Below, one piece after another: positions 8,354-18,041 of a stretch of 64,000 nt of DNA (the stretch's first letter is position 1; each line of letters begins with the position of its first letter). The notes below the pieces were generated by a model that was given only the letters and a program-made list of their open reading frames with translations, made no database searches and was not told the origin of the DNA. The DNA is from Moorena sp. SIOASIH (lineage in GTDB: Bacteria; Cyanobacteriota; Cyanobacteriia; Cyanobacteriales; Coleofasciculaceae), in assembly GCF_010671925.1 (NCBI RefSeq), contig NZ_JAAHIH010000003.1, forward strand, positions 1 to 64,000. Direction: 5' to 3'. The position numbers were made by a program, and so were the translations under genes.

Positions 8354-9793
8354 GTGTTCGCTAGAAGTAACAATGATCAGCAACCTGTAGAAAGGTTTCA
8401 GGATTCTACCTTTAATGACCTCCTGATTCCCTGGCTCAACCCAGATAGTTTGAGGAGACGGTTGAGGCAAGTAATCCAGAGGTCAAAGTGGTATAAGGGT
8501 TATCGATTCGCCGTCTTATTGGTGGCTTTGGAACGTTTCAAAGTCATTCAGTTTAGTATGGGACGGCAAGTGGGCTCAAAATTGCTACAGGCTTTTGATT
8601 CTCGCTTGACTGATGCCCTGAATTCTACCTCTAACTATACCGTTAACTATACCGTTAACTATACCGTTAACTATACAGTGGCGCGGTGGTCCGAAGATGA
8701 ATTAGCAATCTTGCTCGAAAACATTAACGATGTCAGTGAAGCATGCTTGGTAGCAGAACAGATTTGCGCTAGCCTGCGGACGCCTTTTTCAATTGATGAC
8801 CATGACATCTTTTTGAGTGCCAATATTGGAATTGCTAGCAATGACAGGGATGATTACCAACCCTCTGCTTTTCTTGACAACGCCAGTCTAGCTCTTTATC
8901 GAGCCAAAATGGAGAGTAACACTGGCTATGAGCTATTTACCCCTGCCATGCGCACCCGGAGTGTAGAGCGGTTGGAGTTAGAAGATAGTTTACGCTTGGG
9001 TATTAAGCGCCAAGAATTGCGGCTTTATTACCAGCCAATTGTGTCTCTTGAAACCCATAAGCTGGCTGGCTTTGAAGCACTGGTGCGCTGGGAGCATCCG
9101 GAACGGGGACTGCTGTTGCCAGCAGAATTTATTCCGGTGGCAGAAGAAACAAAGCTGATTGTGCCATTGGGTTGGTGGGTACTACGGGAGGCTTGCCAAC
9201 AAATGTGCCAGTGGCAACAACAGTTTCCCCAATATCAGGATTTAACCATCAGCGTTAACGTCTCTAGTTTACAATTATCCCAACCAGATCTAATTGGTAA
9301 AATCGACACAATATTGTGGGATTCTGGTCTGGATGCCAAGAGTTTGAAACTGGAAATCACAGAAAGTGTACTGCTTGAAACCACTGCAGTGGTTCTGTTG
9401 GAGAAACTCAAACAGCGACAGATTCAGTTGTGCATTGATGATTTTGGGACTGGCTATTCTGGCTTCAGTTACTTGCCAAATTTTCCCATAGATATATTAA
9501 AAATTGACCGCTCTTTTGTCAAAGGCATGAGTGATGATCACAAACATGGGAAAATTTTGCGGTGCATGGTGAACTTGGCAAACGACCTCGGTATACATGT
9601 AGTGGCAGAGGGAGTGGAGACCGAAAAGCAATTGGGACAGCTTTGTGATTGGCGTTGTCAATATGGACAGGGGTATTGGTTTTCTAAACCTTTAAATCCC
9701 GAAGCTACTGAAGCCTGCTTAGAGGCTCTAAGTGTGGGGAGATGGAGAGATAGGGAGATGGGGAGATGGGGAGATGGGGAGATGGGGAGATGA
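8354..9793 (+). CDS. GGDEF-EAL protein, predicted c-di-GMP phosphodiesterase
   Basis: The N-terminal half (~30-200) has the GGDEF-domain layout, but the signature is degenerate: WSEDELAILLE replaces GGDEF, so cyclase activity is unlikely. The C-terminal half (~205-460) is an EAL domain with the catalytic set visible: EALVRW (E241), the N of NVSS, EITES, DDFGTGYS (~362), KIDRSF, AEGVE and GQGYWFS. It should therefore hydrolyse c-di-GMP. A 12-bp repeat (8633-8679) encodes four NYTV units in the GGDEF-like half. The frame opens with GTG at 8354; no transmembrane segment is seen, so it is probably cytosolic. The last ~20 residues (RWRDREMGRWGDGEMGR) are translated from an 8-bp intergenic array, which also supplies the stop. 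Confidence 0.9.
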   Translation: MFARSNNDQQPVERFQDSTFNDLLIPWLNPDSLRRRLRQVIQRSKWYKGYRFAVLLVALERFKVIQFSMGRQVGSKLLQAFDSRLTDALNSTSNYTVNYTVNYTVNYTVARWSEDELAILLENINDVSEACLVAEQICASLRTPFSIDDHDIFLSANIGIASNDRDDYQPSAFLDNASLALYRAKMESNTGYELFTPAMRTRSVERLELEDSLRLGIKRQELRLYYQPIVSLETHKLAGFEALVRWEHPERGLLLPAEFIPVAEETKLIVPLGWWVLREACQQMCQWQQQFPQYQDLTISVNVSSLQLSQPDLIGKIDTILWDSGLDAKSLKLEITESVLLETTAVVLLEKLKQRQIQLCIDDFGTGYSGFSYLPNFPIDILKIDRSFVKGMSDDHKHGKILRCMVNLANDLGIHVVAEGVETEKQLGQLCDWRCQYGQGYWFSKPLNPEATEACLEALSVGRWRDREMGRWGDGEMGR

Positions 9794-9908
9794 AATTGAT
9801 GTGTAGTGGTAATTTCCAGAGTTTGTATAGCGTTGATCATACTTATGAGGTACAGTCAATTTTATGCCCCCTGCTCCCTACTCCCTACTCCCTACTCCCT
9901 ACTCCCTA
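9733..9908. repeat. 8-bp and 7-bp tandem arrays overlapping a gene end and a possible gene start
   Basis: GGGGAGAT-type units run from 9733 to 9791 and encode the tail of the GGDEF-EAL protein. After a TATAGCGTTGATCATACTTATGAGG motif (9827-9850 region), an ACTCCCT heptamer array (9872-9907) ends directly at the ATG of the next gene. Confidence 0.8.
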
Positions 9909-11294
9909 ATGATTCCCACAGCCGAACGATACTGGCTCACAAATGCCTATGTACCATTTTGTCTACTGGAAAACAGCAACGTTTGCGATCGCAACGAGCA
10001 GGGTTTGTGCTTAGTTGATATTGAAATTAATCAGGGAGCCATTGCTGCGATAGTGCCAAAGGCGATTGTTCCCAAGGGGGAGCAAAACACGATGGTCGAA
10101 AAGAGCCGCTACGTGAACGCAAACAGTAGTGTTGAAGCTAGCACAGATACCAGTAACATACCTAGTCACATACCCAGTATAAATCTCAGGCAAGGACAAG
10201 TATGGCCGTGTTTTCTTGATATACACACCCATCTGGATAAAGGTCATATTTGGGAAAGGTCTCCCAATCCTGATGGTACCTTTAATAGTGCCTGTCTGAC
10301 CGGAGATGCTGATGCGGAAACCTATTGGCAACGGTCAGATTTATATCGGCGCATGGAATTTGGACTCAAATGTAGCTATGCTCATGGCACCAAAGCTATC
10401 CGCACCCACATTGACTGGGTTGGAGAACAAAGTGCGATTAGCCTAGGCGTTTTCCAAACCCTCCAGAAGGAATGGCAAGACAGAATTACCCTACAAGCGG
10501 TGTCTCTAGTTACACTAGATTACTATCAAACTCCCGCTGGCATTACCTTAGCCGACACAATTGCTGAAATCGGAGGCATACTTGGGGGGGTAGCCTATAG
10601 CAACCAAGACCTGGATGCTCAACTCGATACTGTTTTCTCCCTAGCTAAGGAGAGAAACCTCAACCTAGATTTCCATGCTGATGAAAACGGTAATCCCGAT
10701 TCCCATTGCTTACGACACATTGCCCAAGCTGCGATTCGTCATCAGTTTACCGGAAAAATTATTTGTGGTCACTGTTGCAGTTTAGCAGTGCAACCCTTAG
10801 AGGAGGTTGCGGAAACTCTCAAGTTAGTCAAAGCAGCAGGAATTGCTATTGTTAGCTTACCGATGTGCAATCTTTATCTACAAGATCGACAGGCTAACTG
10901 TACACCGTCCTGGCGGGGAGTCACCAGGCTACATGAAATTAAACAACAGGGTATTCCGGTAACCTTGGCTAGTGATAATTGTCGAGACCCCTTTTATGGA
11001 TTTGGAGATCATGATGTATTAGAAGTGTTTACCCAAGCGGTACGGATTGCCCATTTAGATATGCCCATCGGTGATTGGCCCTGTGCTGTAACCAAGACAG
11101 CCGCTGATTTAATGGGTTTACCCGAGATGGGTAGGATTGGGGTGGGACTCCCGGCAGATTTGATTTTGTTTAAGGGACGCCATTTCAGTGAACTTTTGTC
11201 CCGTCCCCAGCATGACCGAATTATCTTGCGTCAGGGTAAGTCAATTGATACTAGGTTGCCGGATTATGCTGAGTTGGATGAGTTAGAGAATTAA
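9909..11294 (+). CDS. Cytosine deaminase-like amidohydrolase
   Basis: A metal-dependent amidohydrolase of the CodA-like branch, probably a cytosolic deaminase of cytosine or a related heterocycle. Visible motifs: DIHTHLDKGH (first metal HxH), DFHADENGNPDSH (internal H/E), GHCCSLAV (later metal His) and LASDNCRDPFYGFGDHDVLE (catalytic Asp loop), in CodA order. I start it at ATG 9909; a longer frame opens at 9864, but its first 15 residues (PAPYSLLPTPYSL) are just a translated heptamer array. The region ~38-75 is poorly conserved in appearance. The stop TAA comes from an AATTAAG array. It is a single gene, 116 bp after the phosphodiesterase; no pyrimidine operon is visible. Exact substrate is not certain. 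Confidence 0.85.
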   Translation: MIPTAERYWLTNAYVPFCLLENSNVCDRNEQGLCLVDIEINQGAIAAIVPKAIVPKGEQNTMVEKSRYVNANSSVEASTDTSNIPSHIPSINLRQGQVWPCFLDIHTHLDKGHIWERSPNPDGTFNSACLTGDADAETYWQRSDLYRRMEFGLKCSYAHGTKAIRTHIDWVGEQSAISLGVFQTLQKEWQDRITLQAVSLVTLDYYQTPAGITLADTIAEIGGILGGVAYSNQDLDAQLDTVFSLAKERNLNLDFHADENGNPDSHCLRHIAQAAIRHQFTGKIICGHCCSLAVQPLEEVAETLKLVKAAGIAIVSLPMCNLYLQDRQANCTPSWRGVTRLHEIKQQGIPVTLASDNCRDPFYGFGDHDVLEVFTQAVRIAHLDMPIGDWPCAVTKTAADLMGLPEMGRIGVGLPADLILFKGRHFSELLSRPQHDRIILRQGKSIDTRLPDYAELDELEN

Positions 11295-11347
11295 GAATTA
11301 AGAATTAAGAATTAAGAATTAAGAATTAAGAATTAAGAATTAAGAAT
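11284..11347. repeat. AATTAAG heptamer array
   Basis: About nine consecutive AATTAAG units. The first unit supplies the TAA stop codon of the amidohydrolase. Confidence 0.9.
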
Positions 11348-11369
11348 TTAGGGAGTCGGGGCAAGAGAA

Positions 11370-11453
11370 TGTAGGGTGCGTTAGGGGCGGGCGAGCCCTA
11401 ATTTTCCACTTCGAGCGCCAGTATTAGAATAGCCCGCACCGTAACGCACCACC
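11370..11453. repeat. Dispersed GTAGGGTGCGTTA...CGTAACGCACCACC repeat, copy 1
   Basis: A short element whose ends, GGTGCGTTA and TAACGCACC, are inverted. A related copy lies at 61025-61092. It sits between two convergent genes (the amidohydrolase and the DUF4058 gene), where its hairpin could act as a bidirectional terminator. Confidence 0.65.
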
Positions 11454-11482
11454 AAGTAGAATGCTGATGACTATGAGAATTG

Positions 11483-12271
11483 CTAGATAGTAGTTCTCAA
11501 CAACTCCTGCGCCCATATCCGATTTTTATCAGATAAAGCTGGTACTGGCTCTTGGTCATAATCGAGTTGGTAATCATAACCTCCTCGATCATAAACGCTA
11601 TTAATTATAGCTTGTAAATCTACTATCGGTTCAGAATCTTCTGGACGTAATGGTAGGGAAAAAGCTGGTAGTTGCTCTGGGAGATTACAAGTATATAACT
11701 CGGCTCGTGGGCGACGCTCTTCTCGACTAACCAAAACCCGATAATCGCTCTCAATAGTATTATCTAAGAGTGGCATTGGTTTCCAGGCTCGTAGCAAATC
11801 TATCTCCACTAAATTGGTCAAGCTTCCTAACACCCGTTGGCGTTTTTTCAGGTAAGTTTCTCTACCGTCACCAGAGCGCTTATTAACTGGAGATAAAACT
11901 TCGATAGCGGTTACCACAGCACCAGTAGTCATATCTCTTACTTCCAAATACCCTTGCTTGATTTCTTCAGGCATAGGAACCATTACTGTCACCGGTTTTG
12001 TGGTTGGTTGAGCAACAGCAACGTTAGAGGTCAGAGAATCTTCAGTATTGGGTTGACGTTTAACAGTAACATCAGGAATTCCAACTAATAAGACGTCATC
12101 TTGGTTAGTTTTATTAATTTGATAAATCCGCTTTTCAATAGCTACTTTATACTTCGGACGTACCTGAGGAATTAAACACTCAGCAATTAAACTAATCAAC
12201 CAGTGATGTACTTCTGGCCATAAATCTGGATGCTCTAAATACGGATCCATACCGGGAAAGATTGACGGCAT
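11483..12271 (-). CDS. DUF4058 family protein
   Basis: A 262-aa protein with the DUF4058 hallmarks from end to end: MPSIFPGMDPYLE..PDLWPEVH at the N-terminus, the central IEVLSPVNKRSGDGR..YLKKR motif and LVEIDLLRAW. The family is abundant in cyanobacteria, has no assigned function and has a nuclease-like alpha/beta core (E...E-V-LSP..K), though activity is unproven. The start is ATG 12271 and the start region is well conserved within the family. It is a single gene with repeat arrays on both sides. Confidence 0.9.
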   Translation of the reverse strand: MPSIFPGMDPYLEHPDLWPEVHHWLISLIAECLIPQVRPKYKVAIEKRIYQINKTNQDDVLLVGIPDVTVKRQPNTEDSLTSNVAVAQPTTKPVTVMVPMPEEIKQGYLEVRDMTTGAVVTAIEVLSPVNKRSGDGRETYLKKRQRVLGSLTNLVEIDLLRAWKPMPLLDNTIESDYRVLVSREERRPRAELYTCNLPEQLPAFSLPLRPEDSEPIVDLQAIINSVYDRGGYDYQLDYDQEPVPALSDKNRIWAQELLRTTI

Positions 12272-12301
12272 CCCTTCACCTCCGATCAGCTCTGTCTTCT
12301 A

Positions 12302-12440
12302 GGTTAGCAGGATAGCAGAGGGAGTAGGGAGTAGGGAGTAGGGAGTAGGGGTAAGAGAGGGAAGTGTGGGAGGTGATCGCAGACTTCCCAAACACCCCAC
12401 ACCCCACACTATTCCCTGTTCCCTGTTCCCTGTTCCCTAA
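12302..12440. repeat. AGTAGGG and TTCCCTG heptamer arrays
   Basis: AGTAGGG units at 12318-12350 and TTCCCTG units at 12412-12438 fill most of the gap between the DUF4058 gene and the first TPR-CHAT gene. Confidence 0.85.
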
Positions 12441-12476
12441 AACCTAATTATTTGTACCTCTTTCAATTGAAAACTT

Positions 12477-15400
12477 CTATAATCCATTCCCAATTAAAAT
12501 AAACGGTGCCCAAACATAAGGATGTGCCAGCAGGTCATCCCCTGCCTCGTTTTTAATTAAAGCAATTTGAGCTTGTCGGAGGGCTTCCGCTTTAGTAACC
12601 TTCCCCTGTTTCAAGACCTGATAAAATTTATTCATCAAGGCTTGGGTACCCTGGTCATCCACTGACCACAGGGATGCGATCGCAGCATCAGCACCAGCAT
12701 TTTGCATCAGATAACCAAAACCGAGGATTTCTTTGCCATCCCCCAATTCTCCCCCTAAGCCCGTTTGACAGGCACTGAGCACCACTAAATCTACATTGGA
12801 CAAATCCCATTTTTCTTCTACCTGGGTCAGGGTAACGCGACTGCCATCACCAAACAAAATAAATGAATCTTGTTTAGTTTTCTTGAACACAGCGTGGGTG
12901 GCTAGATGCACTAGGGAATAGTCATTCATCTGATAAATGGTATCCCCGTGAAACTGTTTATCCATAAATAGCTTAGTGTTGGGAAAGGTTTCTGCCAGAC
13001 GCTCTACTTCCGGTTGAGCATACTGTAAGGCCGGAAAGGGTTCATGGGCTTTGGTGACCGCTGCGGCAAACACTTGTAACTGTGGTGTCGGTTGATTGTC
13101 TAGGGATGTTAGGCTCAGAGCAGTGATCTGATTAACTCTCAAACGCTCAATTAGCCATTGCTCGCCATCATAAAGTGCCCCTAGGGGAATATAGCGCAAT
13201 TTGCCATCAGGAGCATAAATAATAGTTTTGGCATTAGCTTTGGCTAAGTCAGCTTCAATCGGTTTAATTAGCCAGTCGTACAATTGCTCGGCGGGAGGTC
13301 TGGCATTACGGATCGGAGTGGCGAGGAGTCTGCGGAAGTTTGTAATCGCTCTTTCCAGGTCTTTTTGTTTTACCTTAACCGTGCGGCGAATTGGGGGAGC
13401 ATAAGGGGTGACTAGGACTAATTCCAAACGGTCTTCTAATACTAGGGGATAGAGAATAACCGCATCCTGTTCCAATTGCTGGAGTTGCTCTCGTAATCGT
13501 CGATCGTACTTCTTTAAGTCTAAGTTTTCTGCTTCTGTAGTTTCCCTCAACTTTGCCAAGCGAGCTTCTACTTCTGGACTCTTCAGGAAGTCTTGAAAAT
13601 CTTTGGTTAGCTTAGCTTGATTTTTCCTAAGTTGAATGATTCGCTGTTGCTGGGTTTGGGTGCGCTTATCCCTAACAATAGTTTCCAGTTCACTGAGTTC
13701 TTGACCCAAGGCAATGGCTTGGTCGATAATCGGTTGGGTACCCTCGATGATTTCCTGTTCTTCCGTCAGTTCTGTAATGCCATCAACGGTATTATCATCC
13801 CCTCGCACATTACTCAGGTAATCCTGCAACTCCTGGACTTTCAGTAAATCGAGCACCCGTAGGGCTTCTAAGTTGCGATTTTGTTGGGTCAGTAAATCAG
13901 CCAAGCGGCGATAGTCTTGGGCAACAGTGTTGGTAAAAGATTGTTGTTGTTCAACCGGAAGAACTTTTAAGTCTTTGCGGATTCCTTCTCGGACATTAAC
14001 CGATTGTTTGAAGAAGGTAATCGCTAATTCCGATTGGTTTTGGGTATCATACAACTTACCCATACCAGCCAGAATTTTCCCTTCCGTTAAGCGAGTGCCA
14101 AGAGTTCTGGAAAGGGCTAATGCTTGTTGATAAGCTGCTAAAGCCTGGGGATAGTTTCCTAGGTTAGTGTAAACTATTCCCATATGGTACAAGGTATCGC
14201 TAATCCCGGCTTTGAAGCCAGTTTTTTGATTAATCCCTAAGGCTTGCTGATGATAGTCATTGGCTTTAGTATACTCTCCCAGTTCTTCATAAACTCTTCC
14301 AATCCGATTCAGGGCTATAGCTTCATATAGGCGATGACCAATCTGTTGAGAAATAGCCAAGGATTGCTGATAGAATTGGAGAGACTTCGGATATTGTTTT
14401 TGTTTTTGGTAAACTTCTCCGATGTTAGTTAGGGTTTGCACAATCCCTTCCTTAGCCCCAATTTTGGTAAAAATGGCTTTAGCTTGGTTGAAGTAGTCCA
14501 AGGCTTGGGGATAATCTCCCAAATCCAGATAATTTCCGCCCATAGCGTTATAGGTGGTGCCAATACCAGCTTGGTCACCAATGTCTTGACGAATGGCTAG
14601 GGCTTTTTGATTATATTCTAGGGCTTTGGGATACTTTCCCCAGTGACTGTAAACTATTCCCATGTTGCCCAGGGTATTAGCTTCCCCTAAACGGGAGCCA
14701 ATGTCTTGAAAAATAGCTAGAGATTGCTGTAAGTATTCTAAACCTCGGTCATACTCCCCTTGGTTACTATAAATTGTTCCGATATTGTGGAGAGTCTCAC
14801 CAACTCCTCCCTTGTTACCAATGTCTTGACTAATTTTTAGAGATTGCTGATGATAGTTTAAGCATTTGGCATAGTCTCCCCAGCTACTGTAAACGCTTCC
14901 GATCCTGGCCAAAGTAATAGCTTCCCCTGAACGGTGTCCAATGTCTTGAAAAATAGTTAGAGATTGCTGGAAGTATTCTAATGCTTGAGCATACTCACCC
15001 TGACTATTGTAAACTCCCCCAATATTATTGAGGGTAAAAGCTTCCCCTAAGCGATCGCCTATTTCTTGAGAAATAGCTAGAGATTGCTGGAAGTATTCTA
15101 ATGCTCGGTCATACTCACCCTGACTATGGTAAACTCTCCCAATATTATTGAAATTAGGAGCAACATTATCACGACCGTGATCGCCAAGCTCTTGGTTAAT
15201 GGCTAAAGCTTGCTGATAATAGTCTAGAGCTTGGCTATACTTCCCTTGGTTGTCATATATCAATCCAATGTTGTTGAGTTGAGCCGCAATTGAGATGGAG
15301 TCGTTTAACCTTTTGCTAATGGTTAAGGATTGCTGTAAGTAATCTAGGGCTTGGTTATAATTTCCCCAATTGCTGTAAACTCCCCCAATATTATTGAGGA

Positions 15401-17162
15401 TTCTTCCAGTAGTTTGCTGGTCATTAATTTCTTTGGCAATGGTCAAGGCTTGCTGGTAGTAATCTAGGGCTTGGTCATATTTACTCTGAAATTCGTAAAC
15501 TTGCCCACTAAAATTGAGAGCATTTATTTCTTCAGAGCGGTCTTTGGTTTCTCGGGCAAGGGCTAGGAGTTGCTGATAAGACTCCAGGGCTTGCTGATAC
15601 TTTCCTTCCCTGATTTGAGCTAGTCCAAGCTCTCCCAGGATACTTGCTTCAACCGAGGTATTGTTAAGTTTGCGGTAAATCTCTAAGGCTTGTTGGTGAT
15701 AGTCTATGGCTTGGTCATGGTTGCCCAATTCATAATAAGCTTGCCCAATAATCCGAAGAATTGCACCTTCTGCCGTAGGATTTTCAAATTTTTGGGAAAT
15801 GGCTAAGGCTTGTTGGTAATAGTCTATGGTTTGCTGATACTTTCCCTGTTTAACGGAAACATCTCCAAGATTAGTAAGGGTAATCCATTCCTGAACTTGA
15901 TTTTCAACTTCCCGGTGAATAGCTAAAGCTTGCTGGTAGTAATCTAGGGCTTGGTCATACTGTTCTTGCTTTTGGTAAAGGTAAGCAATATTACCAAGGG
16001 TGGTGCTTTCCCCAGCTTGATTCTTAACTTCCCGGTGAATAGCTAAGGCTTGCTGATAATAATTGAGGGCTTGTTCATACTGTTGCTGTTTATCGTAAAC
16101 CACGCCAATAGTATTCAGCGCAATTCCTTCCAGCTTACGCTTACCCAATTCTCGCCGAATAGCTAAGGATTCCTGGTAAACCTCCAGGGCTTTGACATAC
16201 TCCCCTTTTTTGTTGTAAATCCCTCCAATCAAAAATAGAATATTCTGTTCTAATCCCCGAAAACCAGTTGGTTTAGTAATGGCTAATGCCAACTCCAGGG
16301 TTTCTAGCCCTTGATCCAATTCCCCTTGATTGTTATACAGTATTCCCTTCAAGGTCAGGGCTACACCTTCTCGTAATTGATAACCTTCTTCTCGACTCAG
16401 GGCATGAGCTTGTTCCAGAAACTCCCCAGCTTGGTTCAATTTCCCTGACTGGATGTAAGCTGAGCCGATAACATTGAGAGCGTAGGCTTGATAGTAGCGT
16501 GCTAGAATGCGTTCGCGTAGCGGCTCTTTCAGAGCATCGCTTTTGCCAGTCTTACCTACTTCTTTGATAATACTCAGACCTTGCTCTAACCTATCTAAGG
16601 CTTTGTCATACTCTCCTTGGGAGGAGTAAACTGAGCCAAGATTAACCAGTGCATAACCAATCCCAAGCTGATTACCTACTTCTTGGTTAATAGTTAGGGC
16701 TTGCTCCAACAATTCCAGAGCTTTAGCATAGTTTTCCTGACTTGAATAAACTGTTCCGATATGGGTCAGGGTTTCCCCTTCTTCCTTTCGCTCCCCTAGA
16801 CCTTGCCGGATTTTTAGAGCTTCTTGCAATGCTTCCAGGGCTTTGGTTTCTTGAGATAATAGATTGTAAACTTGTCCAAGGCCATTAAGAGCAAATGCTT
16901 CACCGGAAGAGTTTCCCAATTCCCGATAAATCTTTAACACTCGTTGGTAAGTATCCTTGGCTTGAGGCAACTGACCTTTAACAAACTCTGACCTTGCCCG
17001 ATCCAATAACTGCTGAGCTTGAGTGGCTTGGTCTAGAGTGCTTTGTGCTACAGCTGGAGCAACTCCCAGAGTTTCTGGGGCTAGAATCGGTGAGAGCAGG
17101 CACAGTAAGGTAGCACTAGCGAGCTTGAAACAGAATACAGGAATAGTAGAGTAAGTACCCAT
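12477..17162 (-). CDS. Secreted TPR-CHAT protease-like protein, copy 1
   Basis: About 1560 aa. An N-terminal signal peptide (hydrophobic SATLLCLLSPILA, then ...AVAQ) suggests export. About 25 tetratricopeptide repeats follow (40-residue period, A-L-x-Y-Q-Q-A-L helices), then a helical linker, and a C-terminal CHAT domain (~1270-1560), a caspase-like peptidase fold. The catalytic His lies in HLATHA (~1420) and the Cys in LSACQTG (~1465); both are present, so the domain may be active. In-frame starts are GTG 17168 and ATG 17162; I use the ATG, which is conserved in all three copies. Residues ~207-218 (SDALKEPLRERI) come from a dispersed DNA repeat inserted in frame. Bases ~13126-16806 match copy 2 with no difference seen in the stretches compared, while both ends differ. 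Confidence 0.9.
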   Translation of the reverse strand: MGTYSTIPVFCFKLASATLLCLLSPILAPETLGVAPAVAQSTLDQATQAQQLLDRARSEFVKGQLPQAKDTYQRVLKIYRELGNSSGEAFALNGLGQVYNLLSQETKALEALQEALKIRQGLGERKEEGETLTHIGTVYSSQENYAKALELLEQALTINQEVGNQLGIGYALVNLGSVYSSQGEYDKALDRLEQGLSIIKEVGKTGKSDALKEPLRERILARYYQAYALNVIGSAYIQSGKLNQAGEFLEQAHALSREEGYQLREGVALTLKGILYNNQGELDQGLETLELALAITKPTGFRGLEQNILFLIGGIYNKKGEYVKALEVYQESLAIRRELGKRKLEGIALNTIGVVYDKQQQYEQALNYYQQALAIHREVKNQAGESTTLGNIAYLYQKQEQYDQALDYYQQALAIHREVENQVQEWITLTNLGDVSVKQGKYQQTIDYYQQALAISQKFENPTAEGAILRIIGQAYYELGNHDQAIDYHQQALEIYRKLNNTSVEASILGELGLAQIREGKYQQALESYQQLLALARETKDRSEEINALNFSGQVYEFQSKYDQALDYYQQALTIAKEINDQQTTGRILNNIGGVYSNWGNYNQALDYLQQSLTISKRLNDSISIAAQLNNIGLIYDNQGKYSQALDYYQQALAINQELGDHGRDNVAPNFNNIGRVYHSQGEYDRALEYFQQSLAISQEIGDRLGEAFTLNNIGGVYNSQGEYAQALEYFQQSLTIFQDIGHRSGEAITLARIGSVYSSWGDYAKCLNYHQQSLKISQDIGNKGGVGETLHNIGTIYSNQGEYDRGLEYLQQSLAIFQDIGSRLGEANTLGNMGIVYSHWGKYPKALEYNQKALAIRQDIGDQAGIGTTYNAMGGNYLDLGDYPQALDYFNQAKAIFTKIGAKEGIVQTLTNIGEVYQKQKQYPKSLQFYQQSLAISQQIGHRLYEAIALNRIGRVYEELGEYTKANDYHQQALGINQKTGFKAGISDTLYHMGIVYTNLGNYPQALAAYQQALALSRTLGTRLTEGKILAGMGKLYDTQNQSELAITFFKQSVNVREGIRKDLKVLPVEQQQSFTNTVAQDYRRLADLLTQQNRNLEALRVLDLLKVQELQDYLSNVRGDDNTVDGITELTEEQEIIEGTQPIIDQAIALGQELSELETIVRDKRTQTQQQRIIQLRKNQAKLTKDFQDFLKSPEVEARLAKLRETTEAENLDLKKYDRRLREQLQQLEQDAVILYPLVLEDRLELVLVTPYAPPIRRTVKVKQKDLERAITNFRRLLATPIRNARPPAEQLYDWLIKPIEADLAKANAKTIIYAPDGKLRYIPLGALYDGEQWLIERLRVNQITALSLTSLDNQPTPQLQVFAAAVTKAHEPFPALQYAQPEVERLAETFPNTKLFMDKQFHGDTIYQMNDYSLVHLATHAVFKKTKQDSFILFGDGSRVTLTQVEEKWDLSNVDLVVLSACQTGLGGELGDGKEILGFGYLMQNAGADAAIASLWSVDDQGTQALMNKFYQVLKQGKVTKAEALRQAQIALIKNEAGDDLLAHPYVWAPFILIGNGL

Positions 17163-17262
17163 AGACACACCCGTGACTTGGTAGTTTCTTACTATATATA
17201 TCTGTAGGTCGTGGCAGTTTTATGCGAATTGTACTAAGGAAGTTTTAGATTGGGTGAGGGAC
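17163..17262 (-). promoter_or_regulatory. Conserved upstream region of TPR-CHAT copy 1
   Basis: The ~95 bp before the start is shared with copies 2 and 3. Read on the coding strand it contains TTAGTACAATTCGCATAAAA, then about 25 bases later ATATATAGTAAGAAACT. TATAGT is a plausible -10 box; the -35 is not clear. Conservation across three paralogues suggests a shared promoter or leader. Confidence 0.55.
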
Positions 17263-17265
17263 TTG

Positions 17266-17650
17266 GTTAGCAGGTTGAAGGTTAGCAGGTTGAAGGTTAG
17301 CAGGTTAGCAGGTTAGCAGGTTGAAGGTTAGGAGGTTAGCAGGTTGAAGGTTCGCAGGTTGAAGGTTCGCAGGTTGAAGGTTCGCAGGTTGAAGGTTAGC
17401 AGCTTGAAGGTTAGCAGCTTGAAGGTTAGCAGCTTGAAGGTTAGCAGGTTGAAGGTTAGCAGCTTGAAGGTTAGCAGGTTAGCAGGTTGAAGGTTAGCAG
17501 GTTGAAGGTTAGCAGGTTAGCAGGTTAGCAGGTTAGCAGGTTGAAGGTTAGCAGGTTAGCAGGTTGAAGGTTAGCAGGTTGAAGGTTAGCAGGTTAGCAG
17601 GTTGAAGGTTAGCAGGTTAGCAGGTTGAAGGTTAGCAGGTTATCTTCTGA
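17266..17650. repeat. 15-bp tandem array, left arm of a giant inverted pair
   Basis: Units of GGTTAGCAGGTTGAA, some shortened to AGGTTAGC or with single changes (TTCGCAGG, TTAGCAGC). The opposite-strand version begins at 17750. Between the two arms (17651-17749) lies a spacer with a copy of the dispersed GGCC...GGCCACGCG repeat (17697-17723). Confidence 0.9.
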
Positions 17651-17749
17651 ACCTTCAACCTACCCTATTCGAACGCCAAAGGCGAACAACCCCATAACCT
17701 TGGCCTTTTGGCCACGCGTTCGCTGAAAGCGGGACTTCGTCCATCGCGT

Positions 17750-18035
17750 TCAACCTGTTAACCTTCAACCTGTTAACCTTCAACCTGTTAACCTTCAACC
17801 TATTAACCTTCAACCTATTAACCTTCAACCTGTTAACCTTCAACCTATTAACCTTCAACCTATTAACCTTCAACCTGTTAACCTTCAACCTGTTAACCTT
17901 CAACCTGTTAACCTTCAACCTATTAACCTTCAACCTATTAACCTTCAACCTATTAACCTTCAACCTATTAACCTTCAACCTGTTAACCTTCAACCTCCTA
18001 ACCTCCTAACCTTCAACCTGTTAACCTTCAACCTG
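17750..18035. repeat. 15-bp tandem array, right arm of the inverted pair
   Basis: About 19 units of TTCAACCTGTTAACC or TTCAACCTATTAACC, the reverse complement of the left arm except at one or two consistent positions. The array ends six bases before the stop codon of TPR-CHAT copy 2. Confidence 0.9.
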
Positions 18036-18041
18036 TTAACC

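Noticed and set aside
9864..9908. Upstream start for the amidohydrolase
   Set aside because: The 15 added residues are a translated ACTCCCT array; the ATG at 9909 begins ordinary sequence.
17655..17993. 112-aa frame made of about 16 KVNRL units on the minus strand
   Set aside because: It is only the translation of the right 15-bp array (period divisible by three, so it stays open). No start signal and no non-repeat domain.
17266..18035. Possible CRISPR array
   Set aside because: Units are 15 bp and directly adjacent, with no unique spacers of 30-40 bp and no cas genes in the window.
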